From Chondrilla cf. caribensis (lineage: Eukaryota > Porifera > Demospongiae > Chondrillida > Chondrillidae), in assembly GCA_964020155.1 (NCBI GenBank), contig OZ026562.1, positions 1 to 64,000 on the forward strand: 64,000 nucleotides of DNA, written 5' to 3'. Below, one piece after another: positions 52,034-63,902 of the stretch (positions within the stretch are counted from its first letter, which is position 1; each line of letters begins with the position of its first letter). A model generated the notes under the pieces. The model was not told the DNA's origin and did not search any database. It worked only from the letters and a program-made list of their open reading frames with translations. Both the position numbers and the translations under genes were made by a program.

Positions 52034-55000
52034 TCATAGGTCCAGTGAGTGTCTGGTAGCAACTACATGTTTATCTCCGTAGTAGTCATCTGATCTCCCA
52101 CAACTTGGCCAGAACTTGCTTGTGGGTGTGACCCACGGCTACAGGGATAATCCATATATTAAGCAAACATTGCTGTGTGCCTATACTATTGAATAACATA
52201 CAGCAGGATAGGCTGCTTTCATTCTGGAGTAAGGTAGATTCCACTCATCAGCTGTCACAATGGATTGAGGGTGGGGAGCATTCTGAGTGAGCAAGACAAG
52301 AGAAGTGAAGTAATGGAAGTGAGAGGAATGATGTAATGGCACACAACAAGTACAAACACAGAGATTGCAGTGGGTGTTGGCAAGATATTGCAGTGAGTCA
52401 GGATGACACTAATAACAGCTCAGCTGGGGCACTAATTGGATAAAAGCGAGATGGTATGTCCCAAGTCATGAATATCATTACCTCATCAACTAGGTCAGTG
52501 TGGGAGTTAGGTGTGGGCCTGTCCTTGACACTTAGTGTTGACCATGAATACAGAATTTCTAGTAGGAATGGAATTCCATGGCTGCTTGACTATCCAGTGC
52601 TCACCTTGACCACATTGCTCTCCACAGAAAACTCTCCTGATTCGATCTCACGAATCTCCCCACGAATACCTTTGAGCACAGGTACACATGGTAGCACAGG
52701 CACACATGGTTAGCACAGGTACACATGGTAGCACAGGTACACATGGTAGCACAGACACACATGGTTAGCACAGGTACACATGGTAGCACAGGTACACATG
52801 GTAGTACAGGCACACATGGTAGCACAGGCACACATGGTTAGCACAGGTACACACGGTTAGCACAGGCACAAATACATGGGAATATGCACAAGAAGTTCTC
52901 CAATCAACTCGGGACGTGGGTGCAGACTTACTTATGAGGGCATCACAGAACCGATCCAGTTCAGCTTTATCCTCGCTCTCTGTGGGCTCAATCATCAGAG
53001 TATTGATGACTGGCCAGGACATGGTAGGGCCGTGGAAACCTGCACAACAGGAGTTGGTTTGAGAGCACCATTTGTTGAGGTGCGACAACACCAACCATAG
53101 TCTTGTAGACGCTTAGCAACATCCACAGCTTCTATCTTGACGTCTTTGAAAGGTCGACAGTCAATTATGAATTCGTGGGCATTGAAACCTTGGGGGATTG
53201 TAATCACATGATGTCATGTGACTTTATACAATCAGTTGCACTAACCCCTGTCTCCCAAGAACAGGATATTGTAATGATCTCTCAGTCTTCTGGCCATGTA
53301 GTTGGCGTTCAAGATGGCTACCTACACACAAGGGCAATATTGTATAACTCAGTCATTGGAACAATACTCAAGACTCACCTGTGAGGCCTTCCTCAATCCA
53401 TCTGCTCCCATCATCTTTATGTAGGACCAGGAGATTGGGAGGATGAGAGGAGACCCCCACGTCGCTGCAGACACAGTTCCCAAAGACTTATCCATCGCCA
53501 CACCACGAGGAGGCACCAAAGGATGGGTTGGCAGGAAGGGTGCCAGATGGGCCTTCCTACAGGTATGACACACAATGATAGATGTACAGTGTGGCCAGGA
53601 GGACCCTCCCATCCTCCATCCCAGAGGATGGACCTGGGGCACTCCACCAGACTCAGCTACATGGTTTGGTCTACCAGTTATTACAACGACATGCATCAGC
53701 TCAACTCCTGCCACTGCTCACATTCCAGTCATAACAATATTCATGACTCCAAGCACAGACCCACATAAGGTCAAAACAACTTTATTGACATATTTAGGGA
53801 CGGACCAAATAGGCTCACAGGTTTATAGGATATAAGGGGAGGTCCACTAAAGTAGGTGTGACCCGCTAACCAGGAATCCAACCATGACCTTATGCTGACA
53901 AAATCACATGGGGGCAACATGACCAGCAAGGGGCATGGCAAACTTACACTCCGATAGGCCCCATCCCCGGACCTCCTCCACCGTGAGGAATACAGAATGT
54001 TTTGTGAAGGTTCAAGTGAGAAACATCACTGCCATAGTCGCCTGGCCTGCATAGACCGACCTGAGCGTTCATGTTAGCTCCATCAACATACACCTGTCCA
54101 CCAGCCTTGTGGACAGAATCGCATATTTCTCTGTACGAGACAAAGTACATCTGCCAGCAATGAAGGTCTGGGAGTTCACAACACATTGTGTAAGCACATA
54201 CCGGATTGTGTCCTCAAATATGCCATTGGTTGATGGGTAGGTGACCATTATACAGGCTAGGTACTTCTTGTGCTCATCAATGCTTTCCTTCCATGTGTCC
54301 AAAGTCACCTCCCCATTCTTGTTGGTCTTGAGGTACACTACATTTAAGCCAGCCATCTTAGCGCTGGCTGGATTTGTACCATGAGCAGACATTGGAATCA
54401 AGGCCACCTAAGGGAGAGACAGAATACGTATGACATGGGACACACCCATTATCACCAGCGACACACCCATCAACCCCATATGCACTGCTAGAGGGACTGT
54501 CCCGCAATGACCACACAGTCACACTACCTTTCTCTGGTCTTCCCCTTTTGACTCTAAGTACGTTCTTATAGTGCACAGACCTGCGTACTCTCCTTGGGCT
54601 CCACTGAAAAGGTAGGGAACTACTGAAATGAACTTGAAAAACATTCCAAATAAAATTTACCTGTTAGGTTGAAAGCTAAACTTGTCATATCCAGTAATTT
54701 CACACAAATCTCTCTCTAATTCTTCCAACACTTCCTGATATCCTTGAGCTTGTTCGATAGGAGCAAAGGGATGGATGTCACTGAACTCAGGCATCACCAG
54801 GGGGATACACTCTGTTGTTGCATTCAGTTTCATTGTACATGATCCCTGGGGGAGGAGTGGAGTGGGAGGGGCAAAGTGAGACAAGCTGAGCCAACACGAA
54901 CTGAAAGCTGAAGAATTCTCACCAATGGAATCATTGAGTGAACAAGAGAGATGTCTTTATTCTCCAGTTTCTTCATATACCTCACAATCATCTGCTCAGA

Positions 55001-58000
55001 ATGATATCTACATGAAGCAGACAAGCAGAGGAATGAGTCAGACCCAATAAAGGACCACAGCTAGGGCTAGCAGGTGCTGAGGAGGACTGACTTGTTGAAG
55101 ACAGGATGAGTCAAGAATGGAGAGTCTCTCTCCAAGTCTGTTCCAATGTAAGAACCGTTAGTGAGGAGAGACTGATCACTGCTAATGACAGCAGTCTACC
55201 GGCAAAAGAACAGAAAGATGACCACCTTGCCACAAGCGGATGGTAAACCAAGACAACACTACACACCTTCACTTCATCAGAACAGTTGAAAACAAACAGG
55301 AGGTCGTCCATGTCTTTGGCAGACACTGTTTCATCGAGAGATACCCCAATCTACAGTAAGGTGTTAGGTGAATAGTGTCTGCAAAAATCGAAGCATGGAA
55401 CCAACTCACTGAGTTGTCATCAAAATATCTCAGATTGATCCTCCTTTCGTTAGCTCTACGCTGCACCTTGAATACGTCAGCCACATCAGTGTTGCAGGTG
55501 ACCCTGACTGTGTCAAACGTTATCCCAGGGTGTATCAAGTGGCCTTGAAGTCGAAGAGCTGAAGGAGGAGAGATGCATTGGCAAAGCAGCCTTGGCAGCA
55601 GGTACATGTCCACTATGGGCTGGCCACACTGCTCCACAGACAGCACATAGGGACTAGTAGCTTAACTACATTCAATTCAGCTCAGAAGTGGACAATCCCC
55701 CGCCTAGAAGAGATCCTTTGGCAACTTCTTCACGCCACCCAATGCTACTGATAAGGTGTGGTATTCTCTGAAAAGGCCTTCTAGAACAGTGATACAGTGT
55801 TTACAGGATCTGTTGCATAGGTCACCCCACAAACTTTACCACCCATTTGTGGAGATTTTCTATCATTTTTAGACCTATTGATTGTGAACATATTTCCACA
55901 GAAATGCAGGAGATTCATTAGTTACCTACGTACGTAGGTTCTAATGAGAACTTTATGGCCATGTAGTGACGCTCAGTAGTAAAATCGGCACTACAATTAC
56001 CTGTAGCTGCAACGACCATGAGGTGAATGCGACGTGGAAATTTTATTGCCATTGTCTGATGAAAATACCAGGACAACAGCAGCTCTGGGCCGGGAGGGGT
56101 GAAGAAGCTGTTCTGATTGAAGTCGCAGCACTGACCACCACACAGTTAAGGTAGTTTCAAGGAACATCTCTTTACTCAAAAGAGCATCTTGGACAATACC
56201 ATCAATCATTCCAATATACCTGGGATAAGGCGGTTCTAGTACACCTAGTGTAGTACACCTAGTGTAGTATACCTAGTGTAGTACACCTAGGGTAGTATTC
56301 CTAGTGTAGTACACCTAGGGTAGTACACCTAGTGTAGTACACCTAGTGTAGTATACCTAGTGTAGTACACCTAGGGTAGTATACCTAGTGTAGTATACCT
56401 AGTGTAGTACACCTAGTGTAGTACACCTAGTGTAGTACACCTAGTGTAGTACACCTAGTGTAGTACACCTAGTGTAGTATACCTAGTGTAGTATACCTAG
56501 ATTTATTTTCATTTTAACAATTTCAATCTTGTCTGGGATATCCATGCCAGCTGCAGGATTAAATTTAATAACCTCAGCTGAAGGTCAACCTCTTGAAACC
56601 AAAGTACAAAGCAGGTCTGAACAAAAAGTTCATTAGCTTGAGCAAAATAACACAACAGTTGTGGACAAGTTCAATGGAATTCTCTAGCCATAGGAATTTT
56701 ATTGCACCAAACGTTCGGCAACTAACTACTGCCTTCGTCATTGGTATGTGGTAGTCAGCTGCCGAACGTTTGGTGCAATAAAATTCCTATGGCTAGAGAA
56801 TTCCATTGAACTCATCCACAAGATGTTACCTAGCCAAACAACCCTCTTTTCAACACAACAGTTATTTTATAGTTATAACCAAACCAATAGGTAACCCAAC
56901 CACACATGGGTAACCCAACCACATAGGGGTAACCCAACCACACAGGGGTAACCCAACCACACAGGGGTAACCCAACCACACAGGGGTAACCCAACCACAC
57001 ATGGGACAACCCAACCACACAGGGGTAACCCAACCACACAGGGGTAACCCAACCACACATGGGACAACCCAACCACACAGGGGTAACCCAACCACACAGG
57101 GGTAACCCAACCACACATGGGACAACCCAACCACACAGGGGTAACCCAACCACACAGGGGTAACCCAACCACACAGGGGTAACCCAACCACACAGGGGTA
57201 ACCCAACCACACAGGGGTAACCCAACCACACATGGGACAACCCAACCACACAGGGGTAACCCAACCACACAGGGGTAACCCAACCACACATGGGACAACC
57301 CAACCACACAGGGGCAACCCAACCACACAGGGGTAACCCAACCACACAGGGGCAACCCAACCACACAGGGGTAACCCAACCACACATGGGACAACCCAAC
57401 CACACATGGGACAACCCAACCACACAGGGGCAACCCAACCACACAGGGGCAACCCAACCACACAGGGGTAACCCAACCACACAGGGGTAACCCAACCACA
57501 CAGGGGTAACCCAACCACACATGGGCAGCTATTATACCTCAAACATAGAGTGACAATGCTACATGTACAGCTGTTGTATATCTACCTTCCGAGAGAATCA
57601 TTGCGCAATGGTGAACTCTCTTGGCAATCCTCTTCAGTCCTTCTGGTCCATGGTAGACTGCATACAGAGCTGACATGTTGGCCAGGAGGGCCTGGGCAGT
57701 GCATATGTTGCTGTTAGCCCTGTCTTTCTTTATATGCTGTTCTCGTGGTTGAAGAGCCAGTCTATAGATCACATTCTCGTAAGCATCTCTGGATGAGGAG
57801 GTGGAGTTAGCATGAATTGGACCAATCAAATACAGAGCAGCCAGCACACCTACCTGGTTTGCCCAACAAGACGTCCTGGTAGGAATTTCAAAAGGTTTTT
57901 TTTCACTGCAAAAAACCCTGCATGAGGTCCCCCGTATCCCAGAGGGACCCCCATCCGTTGAGCATTGCCCAGGCATACATCAGCTCCAAAATCACCTGGT

Positions 58001-58086
58001 GACTTCAAGGCTACAAGAGCCAGTAAATCTGATGCTACAGCAACCAGACCCTATAGGACCATCAGGACGACTGACTGATTAATTAC

Positions 58087-58156
<70 letters not shown>

Positions 58157-59388
58157 ACCATACTAACCCCAGCATCATGAGTTTTCTGCACAATGTCACT
58201 GATGTCCTCTACTCTGCCCTCAGTGTCCGGATACTGGATAAGAACTCCCAAAACCTTGTTTGCTGCCAGGTCACATGACTGGAGGTCCACCTCCTCAACT
58301 CTGATACCAAGAAATCTACACAGGCAAACAAATGTATCCAGTTAAACAGATGTCAACATCCTAGTAACTGCATAGACGTCTACACATCAGACACAACAAG
58401 GGCATCTACATCTCAGAAGCTACGTATACAGATACCTAATTCTCATCTGAACATACTTTGCTCTTGTCTTGACAACAGCAATGTTCTGTGGATGGCAGAA
58501 TTTGTCCACATAAAACAACCCATCCTCCGGGTCATCATGAGCTCTGTGGTTTCGAAATGTAGCAAAGGTGATTCAACACAGCAAAGGTTGGAGCGGAACA
58601 CAACTACCTGAAGCACAGCCCCATGGCTTCTGCTGCTCCTGTTGCCTCATCAAGGAGAGAGGCATTAGCCACGTCCAACCCTGTCAGCTCTGAAACCATT
58701 GTCTGAAAGTTCAGCAGACACTCCAGTCTACCTTGGGCTACCTCGGGCTGGTAGGGGGTGTACTGAGTGATCCTAAGTGAGTGGATGAGCATCCATGCAA
58801 CAATTACTCCCCACCACCTCCACACAACCTCACCATCCTGGGTTCTGAAGTACATTTTGACTGATAACATTGGGCACAACACAGTTGTAGTAGCCCAGCC
58901 CGATGTACGATCGATAGAGGACATTCTTATTCCCAACCTCATGAATTCGCTTGGCCATTTCTAATTCAGCTGTGAGACAAAACTGACAAGTAAAATAAAA
59001 CAAGGAGCATCTGTCGAAGGATCTTACAGTATGGCTCATCAAGTCTAAGCGACCGATGTGACAAAATGTTTTCTGGAACCGCTTTGAATGTCAATTCCTC
59101 TAGTGACTGTTACAAGAAAAAAATCATCACAACTAGTACAGGGAGGATATTTGCGTCTTCAGATACCTCGACTCCGATATATTGGAGCATCTCTGTAATT
59201 TCTGAAGGTCTGGGTCCGATGTGCCTTCGGGAGAACTCGCCACGGGATGGGAGAACATCAGATATTCTTTTCAACTGAGGCAGTTGTGGAGCTGTGGTTG
59301 TCGTTCTAATGAGTAGATAATCATTTCGAAGAGTCCTTGATCTAGAACACATTTTCAAAGCATCTTTGCCGAGTTTCCAACGCGCCAT
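52034..59388 (-). CDS. GLDC: glycine dehydrogenase (decarboxylating), glycine cleavage system P-protein, 23 exons, 1004 aa
   Basis: Exons (minus): 59388-59167, 59106-59028, 58969-58834, 58772-58608, 58543-58457, 58315-58168, 58050-57854, 57788-57586, 55558-55410, 55350-55267, 55195-55092, 55007-54923, 54845-54661, 54603-54528, 54407-54202, 54130-53948, 53556-53379, 53321-53246, 53188-53096, 53039-52932, 52669-52605, 52282-52202, 52138-52034. This mitochondrial PLP enzyme decarboxylates glycine and loads the aminomethyl group on the H-protein lipoamide. Seen: [17 protein letters not shown] at the N-terminal fold, [36 protein letters not shown], and [20 protein letters not shown] with PLP Lys752, close to human Lys754. 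The protein runs to [13 protein letters not shown] near the end. Length matches the family (~1000 aa). The basic N-terminus fits a matrix presequence. Intron 8 is unusually long (~2 kb) and repeat-rich. All other introns are short. Confidence 0.96.
52675..52872. repeat. ~18-bp minisatellite in a GLDC intron
   Basis: About 11 imperfect copies of ACATGGTAGCACAGGTAC and variants (with GGTTAGC and CAGGCAC), in the intron between exons 52669-52605 and 53039-52932. It produces the spurious [12 protein letters not shown] frames on the minus strand. Confidence 0.85.
56228..56505. repeat. 14-bp minisatellite (ACCTAGTGTAGTAC) in GLDC intron 8
   Basis: About 19 copies with TAC/TAT and AGTG/AGGG variants, the first of three repeat structures stacked in the 2-kb intron 55559-57585. 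Confidence 0.9.
56660..56821. mobile_element. foldback (hairpin) element in GLDC intron 8
   Basis: The left arm 56660-56729 and right arm 56751-56821 are near-perfect inverted copies: GGAATTCTCTAGCCATAGGA, then TTTATTGCACCAAACGTTCGGC, read back in reverse on the right. The loop is ~21 bp (TGCCTTCGTCATTGGTATGTG). The arms are ~70 bp with only a few mismatches (ACAAG/GATGA and AACTAAC/CAGCTGAC). It is a MITE- or foldback-type structure with no coding content. The transcript would form a long hairpin. Confidence 0.8.
56890..57525. repeat. 19-bp minisatellite (GGGGTAACCCAACCACACA) in GLDC intron 8
   Basis: About 33 copies with three interspersed variants: GGGGTAACCC, GGGGCAACCC and TGGGACAACCC. 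Because 19 is not divisible by 3, all three minus-strand frames stay open for about 215-230 codons ([17 protein letters not shown]). These are not genes. Confidence 0.93.
58087..58154. repeat. (CA)n microsatellite in GLDC intron 6
   Basis: About 68 bp of CA dinucleotide just downstream (on the minus strand) of the 58315-58168 exon. Confidence 0.95.
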
Positions 59389-59838
59389 TTCCTGAACAAC
59401 TAAAGTTTACCGGTCAAAAGTCTACCGCTCGACGGCTAGCCGTGAGTAAATGGGCTTCAACTGGTTTCAGCCGGTGGGAAGAATTCGTGTTGCATAAAAT
59501 ACAGTAACCCAAACTGCATTAGAACATTCAGTTCAGAGGAATTCTGTCGGACATTTTAATTACGCTGTGCATCCTGCACGTCGCCTTCCTCGGCTTCATT
59601 GAGTGACAGTGGCAGCTGTCCAGCGGATCAGTCCCCGTGTCAACGAACAGACTTAGTAAAATTTAATGATGTCAATGGTAAGGTGGTGACCTACCATAAA
59701 CAATGATTACAATGATTACTAGAAATGCACATATTATATTCATCAATATTTTACAATAGTTGGTTCATAAATATTATATTAATAAATAAATGATATTGAT
59801 ATACGTACTGCAGTATGAGTATAATGAATCAAAAGATA
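59389..59838. other. intergenic region upstream of GLDC, downstream of the dehydratase
   Basis: About 450 bp with no gene. The GLDC-side half (59400-59640) is relatively GC-rich and probably holds the GLDC promoter and 5'UTR. The other half is AT-rich and probably the dehydratase 3'UTR. Confidence 0.45.
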
Positions 59839-61365
59839 TCAATACAAGTCCCATCTGACTTTATCAACACCGTACTTATCTTCAAGAATCCTCCGCAGTT
59901 CTGACCCATGAGCAGCATTCATGGTCTCAGCAACAACTTTAATCTGACAATGGAGATAGAGGACCACAGTACACACATGCGTGCATGCAACACACAGTAT
60001 ACAAACAATATATACACTAGCACATTCAAGTGCATACTCTTAGTCTAGTTAGTCTCCGCCCCTTTACCAAAAGTTGAAAAAGGCACTGGCAACAATAGAC
60101 TACAGTCTAGTATGATGTACATTGGTGGATTCTTGTGCAGCTACTGGGCTGACAGAAAAACGTTCAAGATACTTGCTTACTTCCACTGAGAAGATGTCTT
60201 TCTGTACCCAGGCTCTTTCATGAAAGATGTCCTTTATGCTAGAAAGGGAGAGATGGAGCCAGTGAATATAGTTTATAAGATCTCTGTTCAGCAACATACC
60301 TGGCCCCGGTGTTTGCCAGGATGGTTGTTAGATGCTTCAGACCACCTGGCCTATCATCAACTGTAACCTTGAATTTGATCAGTCTCCCATCAGCCGCAAG
60401 ACCTCTCTCAATGCACCTCCCAAGGATGGTGGTGTCAATGTTCCCTCCACATAGAGGAATCACCACACTACAAGAAGTACAGGAAGTACCGATCAATCAC
60501 ACCAATACAGGAAGTACTGATCAATCACACCAATACAGGAAGTACTGATCAATCACCACACTACAGTCAATCTATACTATCAATTTTCATTTCGGACTTC
60601 TGGTATGTTACGCTGGAGATAATAATTATATATAATATGCATTCCTAAGCGTAAATTCAACAGTGAATTTATATTATAATTTATATTGCGCGGATTAACC
60701 CTAACCCTTATATTGGCCGACCAAGTACACAGTTTCTATGGAAAATTTCCTGTAAAGCTCTCTGTATATAGGTGTCTTAGACCCTGAGTGGGTGACCTTC
60801 TTATCAATTGTTAGGAGCTGATAGGGAGGTTCTGTAGTAATCAGTAATGGTTAGGGTTAGGCGTGCAGGCATGTGTAGTGTGTGTGGGAGTGTGTCTATG
60901 AATACGTGATACTATGGGGTCAAATGTTGGTCATATATATGACCAAAATTATTGATATATATAGCACCACATATTCAGGTAGCATAGTATTTGGCTGGCC
61001 GGGTAGGATAATTTTAGTCTCAAAATTTTCCTAGGTCTAAATTTCGCAGCATTCTGTAATACTTCTGTAAGGATAAAATATTGCCAAACTAAATTTTGAA
61101 CTACGGCTATTATAGGTCAATTATTGCCATGGCAGTCTCGCTAAATAATTTACTAATCACACAGTGATGTGGGACAGGAGTCACTAACTTCTTTCCCCTC
61201 AACTTGTCCAGTAGTTGGGGAGACATGCAAGCTGCCAGTCCAGTGGCCCCAGCTCCTTCCACTACAGCCTTCTCCCACTCAATCAAACGAAGAATAGAAA
61301 GTGCTATCATTTTCTCACTATATGAAGAGGGAATACCTACAACATATAGACACACACCACACGCA

Positions 61366-61407
<42 letters not shown>

Positions 61408-62531
61408 TACAACGATGCTATGGTCAACATATCTTCTAGCTGTGTCGAATGAAAGATCTCCAAGTTCAGGAACTGCCAACCCATCAGCAATAGTTGGGGT
61501 AACGGGCACTTTCACTAATTTTCCTGCCTTCAGAGATTCATTGAAAGAGGGACAGGACTCAGACTCCGCTCCCTAGCACATAAATATCTATGTCATTAGC
61601 TGGCACAACACAGGCCAACATACTGTTGCACACACATATATGATAGTTTCTGGACTGAGGGTCTTGACAGCCAGGGAAATTCCAGCAATCAGTCCTCCCC
61701 CACCAACTGGCACAATGATGGCATCAATCTTTGTATTCATCTCTCTCATTTGCTCCACCATCTCAATGCCGATGGTCCCCGCACCAGCCAATATACTGTG
61801 CTGGTTGTACCTACAGTCATGTCATCATGTGACCAACCATCACACGTCCACAAACACACCTAAATACCCATTGATGTAGTCCAATCCTTTCTCTTCAGCC
61901 AACTGTAGAGCATAATCCTTGGCCTGTCATCACACCAAATATAATGTCATCAGCAACATTCACAAACAAATTATACATTATTCATATCACTCATACTTCT
62001 GCAATGGTATCTCCAAAAATCACAATTTCAGCATTGTACATACGACATCTTGAAACTTTCATTATTGGGGCAATGACAGGCATCACCACGGTAACGGGAA
62101 TCCCAAGATCAGCCCCGTGGTATGCTAATGCCAAAGCATGGTTCCCAGCAGAGGCTGCAATGGCTCCTTTGGTTCCTTTCTCTTTCAACAGTTTCAGTGA
62201 ATTCCTCCCACCTCGCTCCTTAAAGCTGAAAAAACGAACGTATGTTCAAGTACAATAAAGTGAGGGTCTTTGGGATTCTATCTATTAATTGCTAGGAACA
62301 CTAACCTCCCAGTAGGTAGGATATACTCTTTTTTGAAGAAGATATTAACACCCAGTTCTTTTGACAGGAGTAATGACTTCTGTTGGGATAGCGTATAGCG
62401 ATGATACGATTTAGAACTTAGCTACCGACCTGCACGCGTACCTTGAGAGGTGTGGGAGGTATTCGGTCACGTACTCGACCGACAGCCGACTCTATATCTT
62501 CGAACCGTAACTTCTCGTTCTCGTTAGCCAT
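59839..62531 (-). CDS. L-threonine/L-serine dehydratase (ammonia-lyase), 10 exons, 416 aa
   Basis: Exons (minus): 62531-62442, 62379-62306, 62225-61997, 61923-61868, 61810-61636, 61572-61406, 61317-61189, 60467-60300, 60238-60181, 59943-59839. PLP enzyme that converts threonine to 2-oxobutyrate, or serine to pyruvate, with release of ammonia. Seen: DIESAVGRVRDRIPPTPL, SFKERGGRNSL with PLP Lys57, AASAGNHALALAYHGADLGI, VPVGGGGLIAGIS (phosphate loop), EGAGATGLAA and PLCGGNID. A C-terminal ~80-residue ACT-like region follows (LIKFKVTVDDRPGGLKHLTT). This single-regulatory-domain layout is that of bacterial TdcB/short IlvA and of some invertebrate threonine dehydratases. Vertebrate SDS and SRR lack the ACT part. 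It could act in degradation, not isoleucine synthesis. Same strand and directly upstream of GLDC. Confidence 0.92.
60600..60815. repeat. degenerate dispersed-repeat and SINE-tail fragments with telomere-like motif
   Basis: In dehydratase intron 7. 60620-60690 resembles the 24.4/30.6/33.9-kb repeat (ATATGCATTCC, CGTAAATTCAACAGTGAATT). 60718-60810 resembles the SINE tail (AGTACACAGTTTCTATGG, GTGTCTTAGACCCTGAGTGG). Between them is TTAACCCTAACCCTTA (60696-60711). GGTTAGGGTTAGG follows at about 60848. These are old copies of subtelomeric repeats inside a gene intron. Confidence 0.6.
61357..61404. repeat. (CA)n microsatellite in dehydratase intron 6
   Basis: CA-rich run, pure from about 61374, directly 3' of the donor of the 61572-61406 exon. 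The donor reads GTGTGTG on the minus strand, so the repeat begins at the splice site, as in TRAPPC13 intron 12. Confidence 0.9.
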
Positions 62532-62692
62532 CTTCGAGTGGTCATCCGCACGACTGGTATTTATGATTCCACTAGCAACCGGATACCATCAACAACACGT
62601 TTCAAAGACTTCAAGGGAATTTTCAAAGCGTTCGTCAATTATATCATTGGATAGTTGGAATTGAATTCAACTGAAGTCATACAAACAGATAT

Positions 62693-63877
62693 TTATTCCT
62701 GCTTAGACCCAGCCTTTACAGCCTTCTTCGATTTTGCTTGCGTCCCTTCTCTGAAACCATTCTTGAAACGTCTTCTGACAACTTTTAAGTACTTCATTCT
62801 TCCTGTTCCAGTGGTTCGTCTCCTCTTAGCCTTTTCACTCCAATTATCTGCACCAAAGAACATCCACACAACACTAGATTAGCATAGGCAGTGACACACA
62901 CCATCACACACCTTGATTCATGGATGGAATGTCAGTGAAACCATCAACAATCCATGTACACATGACAGACAGTTGAGGTATGACTCGTATTTTGGATCAG
63001 GATTACGAGGGTATAAGGAGACTACAGACACGAGGCTGGGTGGAGGGTCTAATCAGTTCCAAGCAGTGGATACAGTTGATATGTATTGCAATAAAATGAA
63101 GTCAGTTGGAAGAACAGGAAGGTGTTAGGAATGACTGCACAAAGAGGGCAGCTTCACATTGTTGGTCTCTCCTAACACGCAGCATCAAACACTGAAATGC
63201 ATCGCTCCACAGCCACGTGCTGATGTGGTCATCCAACAACAGCCAATGACAGGGTTTGCACTGAAGACTGGTCAAGTCTCAAGTATTGTCTGCAACATTC
63301 AGACAATACGCTACAGCAAGTCTCCACCAGCCACCAAACAGCAATCACGAGGATAGTCTGCTGGGACTACGACAAGAAGTAATAGATTTCAGGAACTATG
63401 TACTTGATTCAATGAGTGAATGTTTAATGAGGATGTGGGGAGTACAAGAACTTTACTGTGCTGCTGATTTCAGGTTCAGGTTCAGGTTCAGGTTTTATTA
63501 TTTATACTGAGGAGGCCACTAGCCCAGAGGGCTACTACAATTTTTACTACAATTACAGATTTGTTGGAAATGGCTACCGCAGGCAGACCATTGGATGATT
63601 CAAAAGACACAACGGTCACCATGAAATTAACACTCACAGCTCCGTCTCTTTGCAATGGGATAAGCGCATCTGGCACAACTCTTCTTTTGTATGTGATACG
63701 ATCTCCTCCCGCACCTAATGCACAAAGTGTGCGTTTTATTGTGACGCTTACCAAAACTGGAGGTGCCTTTAGTCTACATAAAAAGGACAATACACTATCT
63801 GAAAGTCACCGCGTACGTCCGAAGATGATAAAAATAGCTCTGAATCAGTGGCAACCGTCGATGCAATAGCTCACCAT
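62693..63877 (-). CDS. RPL37: 60S ribosomal protein L37 (eL37), 3 exons, 97 aa
   Basis: Exons (minus): 63877-63875 (the ATG only), 63773-63638, 62847-62693. It is a small zinc-binding protein of the large ribosomal subunit. Seen: [18 protein letters not shown], the CxxC...CxxC zinc ribbon (CIRC ... CARC), then [40 protein letters not shown] and a Lys-rich tail. The length equals that of human RPL37 (97 aa). An ATG-only first exon is typical of many ribosomal protein genes and was chosen because ATG|GTGAGC and GTAG|ACTAAAGG restore MTKGTSSF. A 5' terminal oligopyrimidine-like run lies just upstream. The stop is 161 bp from the dehydratase start. Confidence 0.96.
62848..63637. other. RPL37 intron 2 (790 bp)
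   Basis: Unusually long for this gene set. I searched by eye for C/D-box motifs of an intronic snoRNA, since ribosomal protein introns often host them, and found no convincing box C plus box D pair. It contains a short TTCAGG hexanucleotide run (63473-63498). Confidence 0.4.
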
Positions 63878-63895
63878 GTCCTCCTTGTTCCACGT

Positions 63896-63902
63896 GAAAG
63901 AG
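63896..63902 (-). promoter_or_regulatory. 5' TOP-like motif of RPL37
   Basis: CTCTTTC on the minus strand, followed by ACGTGGAACAAGGAGGACATG, placed about 20-25 nt before the start codon. Ribosomal protein mRNAs in animals usually begin with a C followed by a pyrimidine tract that puts translation under mTOR control. The position and sequence fit, but the transcription start is not known. Confidence 0.45.

Noticed and set aside
56830..57542. Three overlapping 215-230-codon minus-strand frames ([13 protein letters not shown])
   Set aside because: 19-bp minisatellite without stops in any frame; it lies inside a GLDC intron.
62848..63637. Intronic snoRNA in RPL37 intron 2
   Set aside because: No convincing box C (RTGATGA) with a matching box D on the sense strand was found by eye.
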